Source: Nepenthes gracilis
Lineage: Eukaryota > Streptophyta > Magnoliopsida > Caryophyllales > Nepenthaceae
Length of the DNA: 64,000 bases
Direction of reading: 5' to 3'
NCBI GenBank assembly: GCA_033239525.1
Contig: BSYO01000005.1
Span: forward strand, 24,472,519 to 24,536,518
Below are positions 47,004 through 57,639 of the stretch, piece by piece. Made by a program: the position numbers and the translations under genes. The notes beneath the pieces are model-generated. The model worked only from the letters and a program-made list of their open reading frames with translations. It did not search any database and had not been told where the DNA came from. Each line of letters opens with the position of its first letter. The stretch's first letter is position 1.

Positions 47004-47413
47004 ATTCTCTCTCACTTATAGAAATTTCATCATCGAAATTTAACCATCCTCGGAATCCAACAATTAAGGATATATTTCTTCTTTATATCCTGAGATCACT
47101 TCCTAAAAATTATTCCAATCCTTAATACTTGATTCATTTCTCTAAAATTTTAGATTGAGATTTCATCAAAGGCTAGGTTCTTAAGTCTCAATGGTCATTC
47201 ATCCAAGTCTTCAAATTAGATTCTAAGGTCTTATGGACCCATAAAGTCCCACTGTGCTACTCTGATTATCCCCTTTTTCTAATGCCCCATAATGTAAAGA
47301 GTGGGGAAAACAAAACCAAAGAAAACATGGGTCCTGAATATAACATAGACTGAAATTCTTCAAATAGGAAAGGTACCTTTAGCCACTTTTGGTAATGCTT
47401 CAGTAATTGTAAT
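47004..47413 (-). pseudogene. 3' end of chromovirus pol and purine tract
   Basis: On the minus strand 47400-47200 reads as the end of a polyprotein (TEALPK, then FEEFQSM and FSLVLFSP), followed by a non-coding stretch and the purine-rich GAGAGAGAAT before LTR b. It is the inverted counterpart of 39945-40275. It abuts LTR c directly at 47414. Confidence 0.65.
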
Positions 47414-50400
47414 TGTAATGTCCCAATTTTCAAACATAATAATTAAGGTTGTATAATCTGATTTTGGCTTAATTAATTTATAAGGAGTTATCTTAATGAC
47501 CAAGAAATTTTCTAAGGATAAGATTAGTTGACCGATAGAAAATATTGACCGAAAATATTGAAATGTTGACAGGAATTGGTTTCGTTAACCGATTGATTGG
47601 ATTTTGCCTGGTTTGCAGAATTTGCCTTGAATTGCAAAATGACCGGTATGCGTCTTTTGCCAAAATACCCGATCAACACGTTGACCGGATAAGATGGCAA
47701 AAAAGGCTGAGTTGCACTAATGGCCGGAATTAATGAAAACAACCAGTATGATTGTGAGATGAATGACCAGTATGCTTGTAAGGAAAAGTAACATGTATTC
47801 TTGTAAGGAAAAGTGACCGGTATGCATGTAAGAAAAAGCGACCGGTATGCTTGTGAGATGAATGACCGGTATGCTTGTAAGGAGAAGCGACCGGTATCCA
47901 CAATTATACCGAAATAGTGCAAAATTGCCAGTATAGAGCAAAATACCGGTATGCAAATGACCGGTATGATTTTGCCGATTTGAATTAGCAAATTGGCAAG
48001 GATGCAATTTTACTAGTTTGAAATGATGAATTTTGCTAGAATAGTACAAAATGACGAAATGTGTATTATAGATGGAATGGTCAAAATGACCGATATACAT
48101 TTTTAAGGAAAAGTTCGGTTACCAAAATACCCGGTCAATATGACAAGAAGGCTGGTTTGCATAAAATGGCCGGCGTGGGTGTATATACTAAGTGACTGGA
48201 ATGAATGTGAGAAAAATTGCCGGTATGTATTTGGGCAAAATGACCGGTTAGCCACAATGTCCAGTCAACGCCCCTTTTGACCGGCAAACTATGAGGAAGA
48301 AATTTGACCAGCACCTTCTTGATCAGATAGGCTAGGGAATGGGGAAAATGATCCGATCAACGAAGGGTTGACGGGCTAAGCAAAGCTAAGTGATTATAGG
48401 AAAGAAGAAGGGATTTCTGCCAAAGATCATTAAGTGAAATCCGAAAACGTTTTTCGGAGTGGATTGAGGCGTTTCCGGAGTGGATTGAGGCGATTTTCGG
48501 AGACGATAATCCAGAGGCGATTTCTGGAGACGATAATCAGGAGACGACTTTCGGAAAAGATAATCAGGAGACGATTTTCAGAGATGATAATTCGGAGACG
48601 ATTTCCAGAGAGAAATTCAGAGAGGATTCCCGGAGAGGAATTCAGAGAGAACTTCCAGAAAGGATTTTTGGAGGGAATTCAGAGAGAATTTCTGGAGAGG
48701 ATTTCCGGAGAGGAATTCGGAGAAGATTTCCGAAGAGGAAGCTGGAATAAACGTTCAGAATAAAAAAATTTATCGGACCAAGATAGTCAACCGAATTGAC
48801 TTGTTGGCCGATTAGACTCTGACTGGCCAAATTAGAGTAGGTGACTTGCTCTCACTTACTCCACTGACCTTCTAGAAAGAAAAATTGAGTAAAAAAAAAG
48901 TACAAAGTAGCTAACTTGCCCCACCTACTACCAACAACTTTAACGTCTATAAATACTAAACTTAAGAATTAAGATTGGAGTTGTGCAATTTGTGAGTAAA
49001 GCATGGAGAAAAGAAGAACTTCAGGCCAAATCTAGATCTAAATAAATGAGTTCATAGATCAGGATTTCAGGCAAGTGTACCCAACATTTTATTAAAATTC
49101 ATGTTTTGAATCTGATAAATATTATTATTCTGATGCTTTTCATCCAGCATGACGTAATGATTGCCTTCCTATGATCAGAATATGCATTACATTTTGCTTA
49201 TAAGATTTTGTTCCATAATTCTGCTTCGAATAATATTAAAATTCTTTCTGTTATTATGACCGGTTTGAAATAGAATTATGTGCATTCATATATTGATACT
49301 GTTTATGAACAAAAGCATATTTAAGGAAGTCCAACTATTTGCATGTAAAAGAAGTCCAGTTATTTGCTGATTTGCATGAGTCCGGTAAATTGCATCTTTG
49401 AAGAAGCCCGACAATTGCATCTGTAAAGAACTTTGGATTTTTTTTTAGAATATCATGATTTATGGAAATGGATTATGACGGCCGAGAGCTACAGGCCTTA
49501 AATGTAGCGGTTTTATTGGTCAAATTATGGACCTTAAATGTAGTGTTGTGTTGGTCAAGACTACGGACCTTAAATGTAACGTTTGATGAGATATGATATG
49601 GGATATGACGGCTGAGGGCTGCAGCCTTAAATATAGCGGTTTTATTGATCAACAATTATGGATCTTAAATGTAGTGGTTTTTTTAGGTTAAGAGTTACGG
49701 ACCTTAAATGTAGCGGGTTTTCAACATTTAGTTTTGAATCTACAATTGATTGGAAATCGGTTTTTCATGCAAAAAGGACTTCGGCCCATGATCATGCTCT
49801 ACATGCATAAGAGTATTACTTAGTTTTTGAGTTCGATAAATTTATATATATATAAATATATAAAGGACTTCGGCCCATGATCATGCTCTGCATGCATAAG
49901 AGTATTACTTAGTTTTTGAGTTCGGTATATATATATATATATATACATGTTTTCGTTATTGGTACCTTTGCTGGGCTTCTACTCACTCCTCTTTTGTTTT
50001 CTAACTTTCAGACGATGATGAGTTTATACCGGATGAGAAAGAATTGGATCAAATGAACTAGATAGGAAGGAAAGGTTGTTCCAGACGCCTGTAGCAGTTA
50101 AACATCGACCTTGATGTATTTTGGGACAATCTGGAATCTTTTGTAAAATGATCTTGTTATGAAAATATAAATGATATTTAGATGCTTCCGCTAACGTTTT
50201 ATGGTTTGAGAAATTTTGATTCCTAATGGCATCTCAACTCGTTTGTTTTCTTTGGTTCCATGTGATTGACTTAAAATCCTCGGACGGTCAAGAGGATGAC
50301 CCACCTAGTTTAACCGACCTACTTATCAGCCGACTCAGAGTTCCGGCCTTATGCGATCCTGTACGTGCGATGTAAAATAAAAGAAAAAATTTAAGTCCAC

Positions 50401-50512
50401 CCACATAAGTATATATATGTGTATACTTTTTTACTAGAATATATTTTAATATGATATAAGGACGATAATTTGACGGAGGTCATAAATGGTGGAATATGGC
50501 CGTTCCGTCACA
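47414..50512 (+). repeat. Chromovirus LTR copy c
   Basis: The longest copy, 3.1 kb, TGTAATGTCCC to CCGTCACA. It contains a 25-bp-period ACCGGTATGCTTGTAAGG array (about 47755-47890), the GAGAGGATTTCC array (48434-48745), the TTAAATGTAGCGG array (49480-49720), and an 89-bp duplication (49773-49861 and 49862-49930). The 5-mers on either side (GTAAT and TTTTT) do not match, so it is not a simple solo LTR. Confidence 0.85.
47755..47890. repeat. 25-bp minisatellite, ACCGGTATGCTTGTAAGG type (LTR c)
   Basis: Five or more units of 24-25 bp begin ACCGGTATGCTTGTAAGG or a variant. A shorter array lies in LTR a at about 40600-40690 and an inverted one in LTR b at about 46560-46690. Confidence 0.85.
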
Positions 50513-51774
50513 TTTTTCTAAATCACTCGAAGTTGAAGACCTTCCTCAATGCAAAAGGATTGCATCCTCCTCTCAAATGGAGGAGAGAGTAAGAAAAATC
50601 GAGTAGCAGGTGTTCAGAGGAAGTACCGATAGACACTCAACTCACCTAAGAATGTCACCATTCACAAGGGAGATCCGGATGCAACCACTCCCTTACAAGT
50701 TCAAGATGCCGACCTTGGAACTCTACAATGAAAGTTCCGATATGATGAACTATCTAGATCACTTCCGTACTCTGCTGGGCTTCCATGGTCTTAATGCCGC
50801 CACCATGTGTCTATGCTTCCCACTGACCCTCAAGGGAGATACTCGGATCTAATTCTACCGCCAGCCAAACTCGATCTGGACATTCTAGGAATTGGCCACA
50901 TATCGCAATTTGCCTCCATCTAAAGAGAGGAAAAGTAGCCTTGATACCTTGTATGCATCTGACAAGGGCTAAGTGAAAGTTTGAAATGCTTCTTGACCCG
51001 ATTCAATGCATAGGCCCGAAAGATATCCAAGCTCACCGATGAGGTGAAGTTGAACGCCTTTGAAGTGACTTTGCAGCTGAGCAACTTTTTCAAGCACCTG
51101 GTCCATTAGGACCCTCAAACCTTCCAGGAATTTGAGACAATCGCCCGCGCATATATAACCGCAAAGGAGGCCAACGAAGTGAAGCGGACATAGAGCATAA
51201 ACCACCTCCACTAGGGATCGACGAGTGCAAGAAAGAGGAACAAGGATAACACAAACTCCCGCGATCCAAGGAAGCAACCCAGGATGGAGCTGGGCACTCG
51301 AAAGGAGTTCCTAAACCTAACCCCTTTGAATGACTCTCGGACCTACATTCTCATATAGATTCGGGACGAAAAGTTCTTAAAGTGACCAAAATAGCCCAAG
51401 AACTCAGAGGGAGAAGATCAATCTAAGCATTGTTTCTACCATCTATATCCGAGTCACAGCATCGAGAACTGCCGGACGCTGCAGAAAGAGATAGAGGCCC
51501 TTGTTCGGAAAGGGCACCTCACAAGATTACTGCGGGACCCAGGGCAGGCCCCCAGCAGAGTAGAAGAAGACAAGTTGGAGGAGCAGCAGCCGCGAAACCA
51601 GGTTGCGGCCGGGGTAGTCAATATGGTAGCCATGAGACCATCCAAGAGCAATACCTCGAACCGCTCAAAGAAAACTTCTAGCAAAAAGAAGCCAAGAGTA
51701 AGAGTTAGAAAAGATGTCATTAGCTTCATTGACGACGATATGACACATAATAACTCCAAATTCTGACTCTCTGA
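50513..51774 (+). pseudogene. Gypsy C gag, C-terminal two-thirds
   Basis: After the insert, the frame resumes with SPFTREIRMQPLPYKFKMPT, then YNESSDMMNYLDHF and the GFHGLNAA segment, the Tat gag core. Stops appear after 50850. A later frame (51430-51681) shows ENCRTLQKE, the remains of the zinc-knuckle zone, with IEALVRKGHLTRLL. It ends with Lys/Arg-rich KKTSSKKKPRVRVRKDVISF near 51660-51730. Non-functional. Confidence 0.8.
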
Positions 51775-52391
51775 TTATATCCACATTCGTTTCAGACGGT
51801 ACGTTTGCCTATCAATTAAAACGAGTCATTATTGATAATGAAAGTTCAAGGAATTTAATGTATCTCGATGTCTACTTTAAACTCAAACTAAAAAAAAATC
51901 TGACAAAATCAGCTGAGGGACCCCTATACAATCTGGATAATGAACCCATCCCAATCCAGAGGACTATTCAGCTCGAAGTCACACTAGAAACGTACCCAAA
52001 TATGACATCTTGCATGCTCATGTTCCTAGTGGTCGACCTACCCTCGGCCTACAATGTTATCTTGGATTGACCCTCCCTAGCAGCAATTGGGACAGTGACG
52101 TCAATCCCGCATCTGAAAATAAAGTTCCCAACAGCGTGCGGTGTCGGGGAGGTCCTAAGTTACCAGATCACCGGCCGGACTTGTCATTTGTCTCAAATCA
52201 CACAGGTGACTCCAGAACAGTCGGCGGAGGACTTCAACCTCTGGGACAAAGCAACCCTACTACAAGCACAGTCTTGCGAGTCGACTGACCAAATCCCCTT
52301 GGATCCCCATGAAACCAAGAAATGTATACAGATCGGGAGCTCATTAACGGGTCAATTGCGTGATTATAACTTCCCTTTGACAAAACTCTGA
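51775..52391 (+). pseudogene. Gypsy C aspartic protease region
   Basis: The frame reads KRVIIDNESSRNLMYLDVYF, then FLVVDLPSAYNVILD. These match the retropepsin domain of Tat elements. The expected D-G-G-S-S active site reads D-N-E-S-S, so the catalytic triplet is altered by G-to-A changes. A stop follows ILD, and the next frame (52095-52391) continues with HLKIKFPTACGVGEVLSYQI. Confidence 0.78.
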
Positions 52392-53750
52392 TGAATTTAC
52401 ATGGGTACCCGCTGACATGCCAGGAATACCAACCGGAGTAATGATCCACAAATTGAGCCTTGATCCCGATCGTAAACCCTTCAGGCAAAAGAGAAAAAAC
52501 TACTCCATTGAAACGTTAATTGCCATACGCGAGGAGATGAAGAAGCTAATTGACACGGGCTTTATAAGGGAGGTCCAGTAGCCAAACTAGCTATCAAATG
52601 TGGTCCTTGTCAAGAAGGAACAACGAAAAATGGCGATATGTATCGATTTCACCGATATAAATAAAGCATGTTCAAAAGATAGTTTTTCACTACCAATTAG
52701 ATCCGAAAGAGTCAAGAAGACGTAGATTACATTTCATTTATGACGGACTAAGGGACATGCTAATACAATGTCATACCCGTCGGCCTGAAAAATGCTAGAG
52801 CCACCTACCGGCAACTCGTGAACAAAATGTTCAGGCCCAAATCAGTCGAAATATAATAGTATATGTGGACGATATACTCACCAAAAACAATACAACCAAC
52901 AACCATATTCATGACCTCAAAGAGGCTTTCAAAGTACTCTAAACACATCAAATAAAGCTGAATTCAACCAAGTGTCTATTCGGAATATCTTCCTAAAAGT
53001 TCTTGCACTTTGTCGTCTCTCAGTGGGGAATCAAAGTGAATCTCGAGAAAATCAAATCCATCATGGATATGAGCCCACCTCGAACTGTGAAGGAAGTTTA
53101 GAAACTCACTAGGACACTTACAGCACTCTCCCAATTCCTAGCAAAATCGGCAAACAAGTATCTTCTCTTCTTCAAGGCTTTGAGAGGAACAAAGGCGAGC
53201 AATTTCCAGTGGACAGCCAACTGCCAAGCGACCTTCAAAGAGTTGAAGGAATACCTTGCCAACCCTTCTCTCCTGACACTCCCATAAGAAGGTGAAGAGT
53301 TGTACTTATACCTAGCAATTTTGGATAGAGTACTAAGTTCAGTTCTAATCAAGCAACTTGAGATCTGATACAAACGGCCTACTACATCAAGAAAGTCTTG
53401 ACATGCATGAATTATGTTACTCGCACGCCGAAAGGACTACTATAGCACTCGTTTATTCCGCCTAGAAGTTACGACCATACTTCCAAGCATACAAGATTGT
53501 CATCCTAACGGACTAGCCGTTAAAAGGTCTATTATAGAGACCCGACACATCCGGAAGACTAGTCAAATGGGCCATCGAGTTGGGCAAGTTTGACGTAGAA
53601 TTTCAACTGCAACCGGCCATAAAAGGTTATGCCCTCATAGATTTCATAGTTGAAATGACAACACTAATTCCAGACGCCCCCAATTTAAGTGAAAACCCCA
53701 ACCAGTAAGAGGAAACTCTAATCTGGACGTTACCCGTAGATAACTCATCA
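52392..53750 (+). pseudogene. Gypsy C reverse transcriptase and first RNase H
   Basis: Pieces in several frames follow the canonical order. They include HKLSLDPDRKPFRQKRKNYS, EEMKKLIDTGFIREVQ, VVLVKKEQRKMAICIDFTDI and ANTMSY. The catalytic YVDD lies at 52862-52873, followed by LKEAFKVL. The first RNase H follows at about 53110-53600 with KSANKYLLFFKALRGTKASN and KELKEYLANPSLLTLP. The number of stops exceeds ten. Confidence 0.82.
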
Positions 53751-53759
53751 ACTTAATCA

Positions 53760-54131
53760 GGAAGCAGAGCAGGCATGGTTTTGAGTACTCCAAACGGGTT
53801 GGATGTGAAATACTCAAGGACCCTTGGATTCCCAACCACCAATAATGTCACCGAGTACGATGCGCTATTGGCTGAACTCAGGCTAGCAAAGGAATGCTCA
53901 ACAAATATTTTGACCATCTCAGCCGACTCCAAGCGAATTGTCAACAAAGTCCTCGAGAATTTCGAGGTGTATTGTCCTTTGCTAGCGAAGGACCTCACTA
54001 GAGCGAAAGCCTTGACCCAGGCGCTCAACAAGATCGAGATAACCTACAACCCAAAAGAGGACAACTGGAAGGCCGATCAATTGGCAAAAGCGGCAACTAG
54101 TAATCCTGAACAATATGCCCAAGACATGTGA
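53760..54131 (+). pseudogene. Second RNase H (aRNH-like), Tat-lineage marker
   Basis: A 119-codon open frame (53775-54131) has the layout of the archaeal-type second RNase H known from Tat-lineage gypsy elements. The acidic positions remain visible: E in NNVTEYDALLAELRLAKE, D in LTISADSKRIVNKV, and D in KEDNWKADQLAKAA. It is the longest continuous frame in this element and could still encode a folded domain, although its polyprotein context is broken. Confidence 0.85.
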
Positions 54132-54612
54132 GAAGTTCTTGTTTCCCTGAGCATAAAGGAAGCGGAGTGAGAGGTGTTACGAATCTTGAATGATAAAAAT
54201 TGAATGACCCATACAAAAGATACCTCACAAACGGCCTTCTACTGGAAAATCCAGAGGAAGCTAAGCACATAAAGGATAGCAGCCTGGTACACCATCATGG
54301 ACGAAATGCTGTACTGACGAGGGTACTCCACCGCTTACATGCGGTGCCTGACGACAAAAGAAGCTAACTATGCACTGAGCGAGGTACATCTCGAAATTTG
54401 AGGGTCACACATTGGAGGCAAGAACTTAACATTCAAAGTCATGCGACAACGCTACTATTGGATGATGATTAAAGCGAGACACCGTGAAATTTGTAAATAA
54501 ATGTAAAAACTGCCAAGTCTACAGCACCATTCCTCATCAGTCGCACACGGAACTGTAGGTCCTACAGTAGCCATGGCCACTCGCACAGGCGGTTGGCATA
54601 CTGAGCCCGATA
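54132..54612 (+). pseudogene. Gypsy C integrase N-terminus, truncated
   Basis: After the RNase H come degraded integrase residues with the zinc-binding region HIGGKNLTFKVMRQRYYWMM and CKNCQVYSTIPHQ in different frames, then PWPLAQAVGIL. The catalytic core is absent because the SIRE-type LTR begins at 54613. Confidence 0.72.
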
Positions 54613-55724
54613 TGTTGGCATATTTCGTGACCGTGTCTGGTCATTCGTTAGCATCATTTTCATTATCCTAGAAATCTATATTAGATTCTCACCCGATATT
54701 CACCGATGCACAACTCCGAGTATCCACACTTACCTAGCACCTGAAAAGCGCTTGAGCGCCATTTCCTGAGAGGTCGTGCTCAAGTCATACCAGATCCTCG
54801 CACAAGCGCCATTTCCCAAGAGGCTGCACTCGAGGCGCACCTAATCCTCGCACAAGCACCATTTCCGATTAGGTCGGGCTCGAGGCATGCCCGATCCTTG
54901 CACGAGCACTAATTCCCAAAAGCTCGCACTCAAGGCACACCCCAACTGCGCTCGAGCGTTGGGGTGCATATCCAGTGCAAGCCAAAGCGTGCTTGACGTG
55001 CACCCAAATGCAGGGGCATGCATTTCCAAACGGTTATATTTTTTAACTGAATTTTTGAGCTTCTTCATAAATAATCTCCTTCTCCTTGTGCCTAACTTCT
55101 AAAAATATTCTCTGTCAGCCATTCTTCAAAAAAGAACTCACTTTTGAGCTTATGATTTGTGCCTATTAGAGAAAACTCACTCTTAATTCTAAAGCCTTAA
55201 TTCTAGAGTTTTTCCCTTCATCAATTTTATTCTCTATACTCTTTTATTGCTCGTTAACCTTTGTAAACAACGTGGGTGGCGTGAAAACAAAGATCTAGTG
55301 GTGTACGGAGATTCGACAGCTCATAAAGAAAGATTGACAAAAAGACCAAAGGCATCCGGTTTTGTTATCACAAACAAATCCAATGAGTTCTTTAATAAGG
55401 AGTCACAGAATTGGAGTAAGTCGGCTAGGTTAACACGTCTATACTACGTGATCTATAAATTGACTTTCTTAGTACATTTCTTTCCTGATCGTAGAAGCCG
55501 GAGGATTTACTAAATAACTGTAGTTATCAAAGTTTTCTTTCGTCACCAAAATTGAGCCTTGATTATTGCTACTTATTGTGTTTATATTTTATATGCTTTT
55601 TATTATTCGATTTATTTAGATTTGAATATATTTTATGTATATTATATATTTATATTTACGTTTATTCCACAATTTTAAAACATGGTCGAAACAAGTTGTG
55701 ACTTAGGACTCATAGTCCATTTCA
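54613..55724 (+). repeat. 5' LTR of SIRE-type copia element
   Basis: The LTR is about 1.1 kb, from TGTTGGCATATTTCG, placed where gypsy C integrase similarity ends, to GTCCATTTCA before the primer-binding site. It contains the 50-bp tandem repeat. The start is inferred from the interrupted gypsy reading frame and the TGTTGG terminus. Confidence 0.72.
54750..54949 (+). repeat. Four-unit tandem repeat with exact 50-bp period
   Basis: Units begin at 54750, 54800, 54850 and 54900 with GC(A/T)(C/T)(A/G)AGC(G/A)C, a CATTTCC core and a CTCGAGGC segment. The 50-bp spacing is exact while bases vary by 20-30%. The array sits upstream in the LTR, where enhancer repeats are often found. Confidence 0.9.
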
Positions 55725-55737
55725 TTTGGTGTCAGAG
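55725..55737 (+). other. Primer-binding site of SIRE-type copia element
   Basis: TTTGGTGTCAGAG directly follows the LTR, close to the plant copia site TGGTATCAGAG. Confidence 0.82.
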
Positions 55738-55759
55738 ATTCACCTTGATCCACGGCCCC

Positions 55760-57500
55760 GATCTAAATGCATACTAACTAATTGCTCTCCGTTTCTCTCT
55801 AGTTTGATAGGAGCAACTACACTTATTGGAATATGCGTATGAGAGCATTTCTTAAATCCATGGATGAACCTATTTAGGTCAGCCTCAATTTGGGGTGGAC
55901 ACCACCCAAAAGTACTACGGAAGATGAACCAAAAGTTTTATCTTTGTGATAAAAAGAAGAACTTGATGCCTATAATTGGAATAGTAAGGAGTTATATGCT
56001 ATATTTATAGTTGTATCCCCTAAATAGTTTAAACACATCTCAACGTATGAGATATCTCAAAATGCTTGGGATATCCTTAAAATCACACATAAAGGAACAA
56101 AACTAGTAAGAACTCAAAATTGAAATACTTCTACTAGATTTGAAGAAATCGGATGAAGGATGATGAAAATTTTGATGAATTCTATACCAAATTAAATGAT
56201 ATAGTAAACTCCACGTTTAACTTGGATGAACGAATTACGGAAAACAAAATTATCCGAAAAGTTTAAGTCATTGCAATTGAGGAAAGTAAAAACCTTGACA
56301 AATTGAAAATAGAAGAACTAGTTAACTCTCTACAAACATAAGAGCACATGCTCCCACAGTCAAAAAAAACAAATCAATTGCCCTACAACATGTTAAGGAA
56401 GAGAGAGACCATAACTCTAATGAATAGTCGTGCAGCGATGAGAATTTTGCTATGTTTATTAAAAATTTTAAAAAATATTTTAAGAACAAAAGTAACCAAA
56501 CCTCCAAAGGAAATAACTTGACACATAATTCCATCAAAAAAGATAAAAAAGAAAATAAAGACAAAGAATAAGAAACTTCATGAATCCAATACCATGAATG
56601 CCACGACTTTGGTCATATCCGAACCAAGTGCCTTAACTTTGAAAAACAAAAAGGAAAAGCCTTAGATATATCCCTAATAGATAACGAAGAAAATGAAAAC
56701 CATGATGAAAAATCCTCGAAAGAGTATGAGGTAAATTATATGGCTTTTAATACATCCATCAAAAGTGGTGATGAAGCCACTAGTGAGCAACTGGAGCAAT
56801 CTGATTCTTCTCATGAAAAATCTAATAATGATTTTGGCTTTCAAGAAGCCTACGACAAACTGTTTAGGGAATACTTAAAAGTAAAAAAATAATAATAAAT
56901 CTTTAAATAGTAAATTAACTAAATCAGAGAAAGAAAAGGCTGAATTTAAAACCAAATTGGAATGTACCACTGTTAAACATTGTGAGCTTGGAATGTTGAA
57001 CAACTCCTTAAATGCTAAAATCAAAACATTAGAATTGGAACTCAAACAATGCTAAGAATGATATTAAAAAATTCTCAAGTGGTACTAAAAAGCTTGATCA
57101 TATATAGGGAAGGTAGCAGGAAACAAGAAAGGTTTGGGATATGTAAAAAACACTTCCAAAACCGGTGAACACTAAAAAATAATTTGTGTTCCCGCCACAA
57201 CCATTCCATACAAAAATATAAGCACACCTAAAACCACTAAATCTGCGCCTAAAGATGCAAAAAAAAAAAAAAATGGTTCAAACTTCTTGCTTAAACCAAA
57301 TACTAACAAGATGATGAATAAACCTACTAAAACTAGTCAATCGACTGAGTCAAATGTCAAAAATGCTTACTTTAAAAATCAGTAAAGGAAACCTTACTTT
57401 ATCCCTAAGTTTGTGCCTACCAGTTATACATGTGGGCAAATCGGTCATATTCATCCCCGATATCATACCATTAATCTGCCAACTAAAGACAAGACATGAA
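55760..57500 (+). pseudogene. SIRE-type gag with coiled coil and degraded zinc fingers
   Basis: The UBN2-type gag starts with FDRSNYTYWNMRMRAFLKSM near 55802 and continues with KELYAIFIVVSP and ISQNAWDILKITHKGTKL. A Lys/Glu-rich coiled coil follows near 56930-57050 (EKAEFKTKLECTTVKHCELG). Two zinc knuckles can be seen, near 56590 (YHECHDFGHIRTKC) and near 57420 (YTCGQIGHIHPRYH). In both, cysteines have become tyrosine, which fits G-to-A transitions. Many stops break the frame. Confidence 0.75.
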
Positions 57501-57639
57501 AATAAACAAACTTGTTAATTATATACAACAGCTAAATAAGTGAAAAAACTAAATCAGAAAATTAATTCGGGAAGAAAAATATGGATTAAGAAGAGTGATT
57601 TCAAAAACTCTTCTAAAAATTTTTTCGTATAAAGTTGCC

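Larger units (their letters stand above)
39945..50512. mobile_element. Rearranged chromovirus-like gypsy DNA with three 3-kb LTRs
   Basis: The order is: internal 3' end (39945-40275, +), LTR a (40276 to about 43042, +), gag fragment (43921-43043, -), primer-binding site and LTR b (44176-47003, -), internal 3' end (47004-47413, -), LTR c (47414-50512, +). Element C gag resumes at 50513. No 5-bp target duplication fits either edge, and no complete element is present. It therefore arose by rearrangement of more than one insertion, or by an abnormal integration. The LTR start TGTAATGTCCC, the preceding purine tract and the tRNA-Met primer-binding site identify a gypsy of chromovirus type. Confidence 0.75.
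38553..54612 (+). mobile_element. Ty3/gypsy element C (Tat type), with a chromovirus insertion in gag
   Basis: The 5' LTR (38553-39499) and primer-binding site are followed by gag, protease, reverse transcriptase, RNase H, a second RNase H (aRNH-like) and the start of integrase, in that order. A 10.6-kb insert (39945-50512) splits gag. The element ends abruptly in integrase where a SIRE-type LTR begins at 54613, so its 3' part may lie beyond the window. All coding regions carry stops or shifts. The tandem second RNase H marks the Tat lineage. Confidence 0.85.

Noticed and set aside
53775..54131. Idea that this is a separate host RNase H gene
   Set aside because: Its position directly after the gypsy RT and first RNase H and before integrase matches Tat elements.
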